A DNA stretch of 64,000 nucleotides from the NCBI RefSeq assembly GCF_040267685.1, contig NZ_CP158367.1:2604001-2668000 (forward strand), given 5' to 3'. Below, piece by piece: positions 61,757 through 64,000 of this stretch. The number at the start of each line of letters is the position of its first letter. Positions within the stretch are counted from its first letter, which is position 1. Origin of the DNA: Proteinivorax tanatarense (GTDB taxonomy: Bacteria; Bacillota; Proteinivoracia; Proteinivoracales; Proteinivoracaceae). The position numbers were made by a program, and so were the translations under genes. The notes below the pieces were generated by a model. It saw only the letters and a list, made by a program, of their open reading frames with translations. It ran no database searches and had not been told where the DNA came from.

Positions 61757-62743
61757 CTAGGAACTTTGGGAAACCTCTTTTTTGCCTTCAGTTTTGCTCA
61801 AGTTAGCAAAGATGTCAGATACCCCTCTGACCGCTATTACTGATCCAAAAGCAATTGTACCAAGTTTTCCTCCTGCTCCACCCATGTAAGGATTTGTATA
61901 AATAAAAGCCAAAGCGCTTACTAGTGCTGCTAAAGCTAAATATTTTTCATTTGGAATTCGATGTTTACCAGCCATACCTGCAAAGGAAGCACATATCGCC
62001 ATAACTGCTAAACTTCCTCCACTTTCAGGAAAGGCTGCTGGAAGAACAAGTCCTGCAATTAAGCCTACAATACCGGAAGCCATAACTGGTCCATGACCTA
62101 AACGATGAGATATGGCATAGGTTATAACACCTGCAAATACTGAACATATTATTATTTTCACCATCATATCTACGTTAGGAATTTCTGCACTTAAAAATTC
62201 CTGACCTGTTAACAACCCGGTAACTATGCACCCTGTAAAGGCAATGGTACCAAATTTACCACCAAACCCGTTAAAGACTATTTTAGATATGACAAATACT
62301 ATACCTGCAATTGCTCCTGCAACAATTATTGAAATATAAGAAGAGAGCAGTGCCTCCGAAGCCATACCCACAAAAGCTCCTGTATATAATGGTGCACCTA
62401 GTTTGGGAACTACCAAAGCCGCTAAAACCCCCACAGCCCCTGCAGCTACCACTGCACCAAGTTGAAGCTCTACACTTAAAAAGTACGTTATAACAGCTCC
62501 TATAACTATTGAAAGAAAGTTATAAAAGTCATTGACATCAAACTTAGTTGTCTCATAATTACTAACTAGATTTAACGATATTTCTTTTTTCATTGCGTAT
62601 ATAATACCTACAATCGCGATAGTTAAAACCGAAGAAGTAAAGAAGTGGTTTGCAGCAAAGGCAGCATAAAGCCCTGCAGTATATAAAATTAAACACATAA
62701 CAACTAAAATTACATAGCCTAAAGTCCAAATTGCTTTTTGCAT
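61757..62743 (-). CDS. Multi-helix membrane protein of unknown function
   Basis: 328 residues from ATG 62743 (AAGGAGG 6 bases upstream). About ten membrane helices; the first 45 residues are two helices and then a soluble link (VSNYETTKFDVNDFYNF). Two internal glycine-rich repeats share GGKFGTIAFTG (about 170) and GGKLGTIAFGS (about 297), suggesting duplicated halves. No motif of a known transporter class was recognised. It follows formate dehydrogenase and precedes the antiporter cluster in the same direction, so a role tied to either is possible. Confidence 0.65.
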   Translation of the reverse strand: MQKAIWTLGYVILVVMCLILYTAGLYAAFAANHFFTSSVLTIAIVGIIYAMKKEISLNLVSNYETTKFDVNDFYNFLSIVIGAVITYFLSVELQLGAVVAAGAVGVLAALVVPKLGAPLYTGAFVGMASEALLSSYISIIVAGAIAGIVFVISKIVFNGFGGKFGTIAFTGCIVTGLLTGQEFLSAEIPNVDMMVKIIICSVFAGVITYAISHRLGHGPVMASGIVGLIAGLVLPAAFPESGGSLAVMAICASFAGMAGKHRIPNEKYLALAALVSALAFIYTNPYMGGAGGKLGTIAFGSVIAVRGVSDIFANLSKTEGKKEVSQSS

Positions 62744-62761
62744 AGTTTGCCTCCTTTTTTT

Positions 62762-62808
62762 AATTTTCAACAATGCGGCTCAACGATAGAGCCACATTGT
62801 TGAAAATT
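62762..62808. other. Strong hairpin after the formate dehydrogenase gene
   Basis: AATTTTCAACAATG-C-GGCTC (62762-62781) pairs with GAGCC-A-CATTGTTGAAAATT (62789-62808). A T run exists only on the plus-strand side, so on the minus strand it is more likely a stability or processing stem between fdhA and the membrane gene than a full terminator. Confidence 0.65.
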
Positions 62809-62810
62809 TT

Positions 62811-64000
62811 TTAACCCAGTTTTTCTATATTAACACCTGTAACCTTCAAACTTGGAATACTAGCTTTAGCATCTAATAGTTCGGAGTTAGTTAACACGTT
62901 TGCTCCATCTTTAAAGTGGAAAGGTACGCTAACTACTTTGTCAGAAACTAACTCTGTTATAAACGCTCTAGGTTTTATTTCACCTCTTGGTGAAGTTACC
63001 TTTACCACTTCTCCATTTTCTATCCCAAGCTTTTCTGCTGTGTTAGGACTGATTTCTACAAAGGTTTCATTGACAAGTTTGTTTACGCCCTCTGTTTTAC
63101 CAGTCATTGTCGAGGTGTGGTATTGATATAGGACACGGCCGCTGGTCATAATATAAGGATAATTACCTTTATCAGATAACTCCGGCGTTTCTTCAAATTC
63201 AACCGGCACTAGCAAGCCCTTACCCCTTGCTGGCTGGTTTGAGTGTAAGAATTTGGTACCTGGATGCTCTTCATTTGGACAAGGCCACTGAATTCCTTCA
63301 TCTTTAATGCGTTCGTATGTGATACCAGCATAAGATGGAGTTACAGCTCTTATTTCTTCGAATACCTCTTCTGCAGTTTCAAAGTTATTCTCATATCCTA
63401 AAGTTCTCATTAGTTCAACAAATATTTGCCAATCTGGTTTTGCTTCTCCAGGAGCGCTCACTGCTTTTCTTACCCTTTGGACTCTTCTTTCGGTATTAAC
63501 AAAAGTTCCATCTTTTTCTGCAAAGGCAGCAGCTGGTAAAACAACATCAGCAAGCTCTGCTGTCTCCGTTAAAAATATATCCTGTACAACTAAGAAACTT
63601 TCTTTTAGCCCCTTAATTACATGGTTTGTATCGGGATCGGATAACACAGGGTTTTCTCCCATAATGTAAAGCATTTTAATTTTTCCGCTTTCTGCATGTT
63701 TCATCATATGGGTCATGGTCATTCCATTTTCCCCAGATAGCTTTGTTCCCCAAGCCTTTTCAAACTTTTCCTGAGCTTTTTTATCGGCAACAGGCTGATA
63801 TCCAGTATAAACGATAGGTAAAGCACCCATATCACAGGCTCCCTGTACGTTGTTTTGACCCCTTAGCGGGTTAATTCCTGTTCCTTCTCTCCCCAAGTTG
63901 CCAGTAACCAAAGCTAGATTAGATAGACTGATAACACCGTCTGTTCCTTTATGATGTTGAGTTATTCCCATGCAGTACATAATACTTCCTCTATCGTATT
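62811..64000 (-). CDS. fdhA: Formate dehydrogenase alpha subunit, C-terminal part
   Basis: The frame is open to the right edge: YDRGSIMYCMGITQHHKGTD is in frame before the first ATG at 63980, so this is the 3' part (396 codons) of a longer gene. GITQHHKGTDGVISLSNLAL and NLGREGTGINPLRGQNNVQG, then LYIMGENPVLSDPD, ETAELADVVLPAAAFAEKDG and VQRVRKAV, and the molybdopterin-dinucleotide domain SGRVLYQYHTSTMTG are typical of molybdenum/tungsten formate dehydrogenases of the cytoplasmic, electron-bifurcating or hydrogenase-linked kind. The active-site Cys or Sec region lies outside the window. It oxidises formate or reduces CO2. Confidence 0.92.
   Translation of the reverse strand, partial: YDRGSIMYCMGITQHHKGTDGVISLSNLALVTGNLGREGTGINPLRGQNNVQGACDMGALPIVYTGYQPVADKKAQEKFEKAWGTKLSGENGMTMTHMMKHAESGKIKMLYIMGENPVLSDPDTNHVIKGLKESFLVVQDIFLTETAELADVVLPAAAFAEKDGTFVNTERRVQRVRKAVSAPGEAKPDWQIFVELMRTLGYENNFETAEEVFEEIRAVTPSYAGITYERIKDEGIQWPCPNEEHPGTKFLHSNQPARGKGLLVPVEFEETPELSDKGNYPYIMTSGRVLYQYHTSTMTGKTEGVNKLVNETFVEISPNTAEKLGIENGEVVKVTSPRGEIKPRAFITELVSDKVVSVPFHFKDGANVLTNSELLDAKASIPSLKVTGVNIEKLG

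Noticed and set aside
47289-64000. Formate hydrogenlyase or complete respiratory complex
   Set aside because: No hydrogenase, NuoB/C/D/I or ferredoxin-type subunit lies inside the window, so only linkage of fdhA and antiporter genes can be claimed.

Overview
The window is AT-rich (roughly 35-37 percent G+C by eye) and looks like the chromosome of an anaerobic, low-GC Firmicute of the Clostridia type. The reasons are strong AGGAGG-type ribosome binding sites, GTG and TTG starts, a guanine-class purine riboswitch, clostridial-type phage genes, two RlmD paralogues, a formate dehydrogenase, and a greatly expanded Mrp-type Na+/H+ antiporter locus of the kind expected in an alkaliphile or haloalkaliphile. 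The species cannot be fixed from the sequence; an anaerobic soda-lake type organism is an inference.

Region 1 (1-6.1 kb, minus strand) is the replication block of a prophage or integrated element: sigma-like factor, two small proteins, DUF2800 nuclease, DUF2815 ssDNA-binding-type protein, family A DNA polymerase, BRO-N/KilAC antirepressor, a 52-residue protein and the start of an AEP-type primase cut by the window edge. Region 2 (6.3-21.5 kb) is a defence island: an ImmA/IrrE-type metallopeptidase with a C-terminal HTH; a type IIS restriction-modification cassette of the Alw26I/Eco31I/Esp3I kind (HNH nuclease, N6-adenine methylase and a circularly permuted m5C methylase); a second restriction-modification pair (PD-(D/E)XK-like nuclease and canonical m5C methylase) flanked by short direct repeats; and a SIR2-like/AbiJ-like gene pair with its own promoter. 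It also holds mobile-element wreckage (serine recombinase tail, 3' part of a group II intron, a fragment of a third rlmD) and the first of two rlmD genes.

Region 3 (21.5-33.2 kb) is ordinary chromosome: second rlmD, DUF2892 protein, histidine phosphatase, PAS-GAF-GGDEF cyclase, hydrolases, a CDF cation exporter, GNAT, HAD phosphatase, BaiN-like flavoprotein, a membrane protein interrupted by an in-frame stop, a pair of structured 81-bp repeats, a SAM methyltransferase and a DUF2164 protein. Region 4 (33.4-47.0 kb) is the complete purine operon purE-B-C-S-Q-L-F-M-N-H-D ending in a frameshifted GNAT gene, preceded by an NCS2 purine permease under a guanine riboswitch.

Region 5 (47.3-64 kb, minus strand) is the most distinctive chromosomal locus. 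The 3' part of a formate dehydrogenase alpha subunit is followed by two poorly known membrane proteins, a 716-residue antiporter-type subunit, mrpE-F-G, MbhD/MbhE-like genes (a split MrpA tail), mrpB-C-D, an orphan Cache-domain membrane sensor, a second mrpD and two more long antiporter-type subunits. That gives five antiporter-type subunits in one locus. The layout suggests a membrane complex coupling ion movement to redox chemistry or to pH/Na+ homeostasis, but no electron-transfer or hydrogenase subunit lies inside the window.
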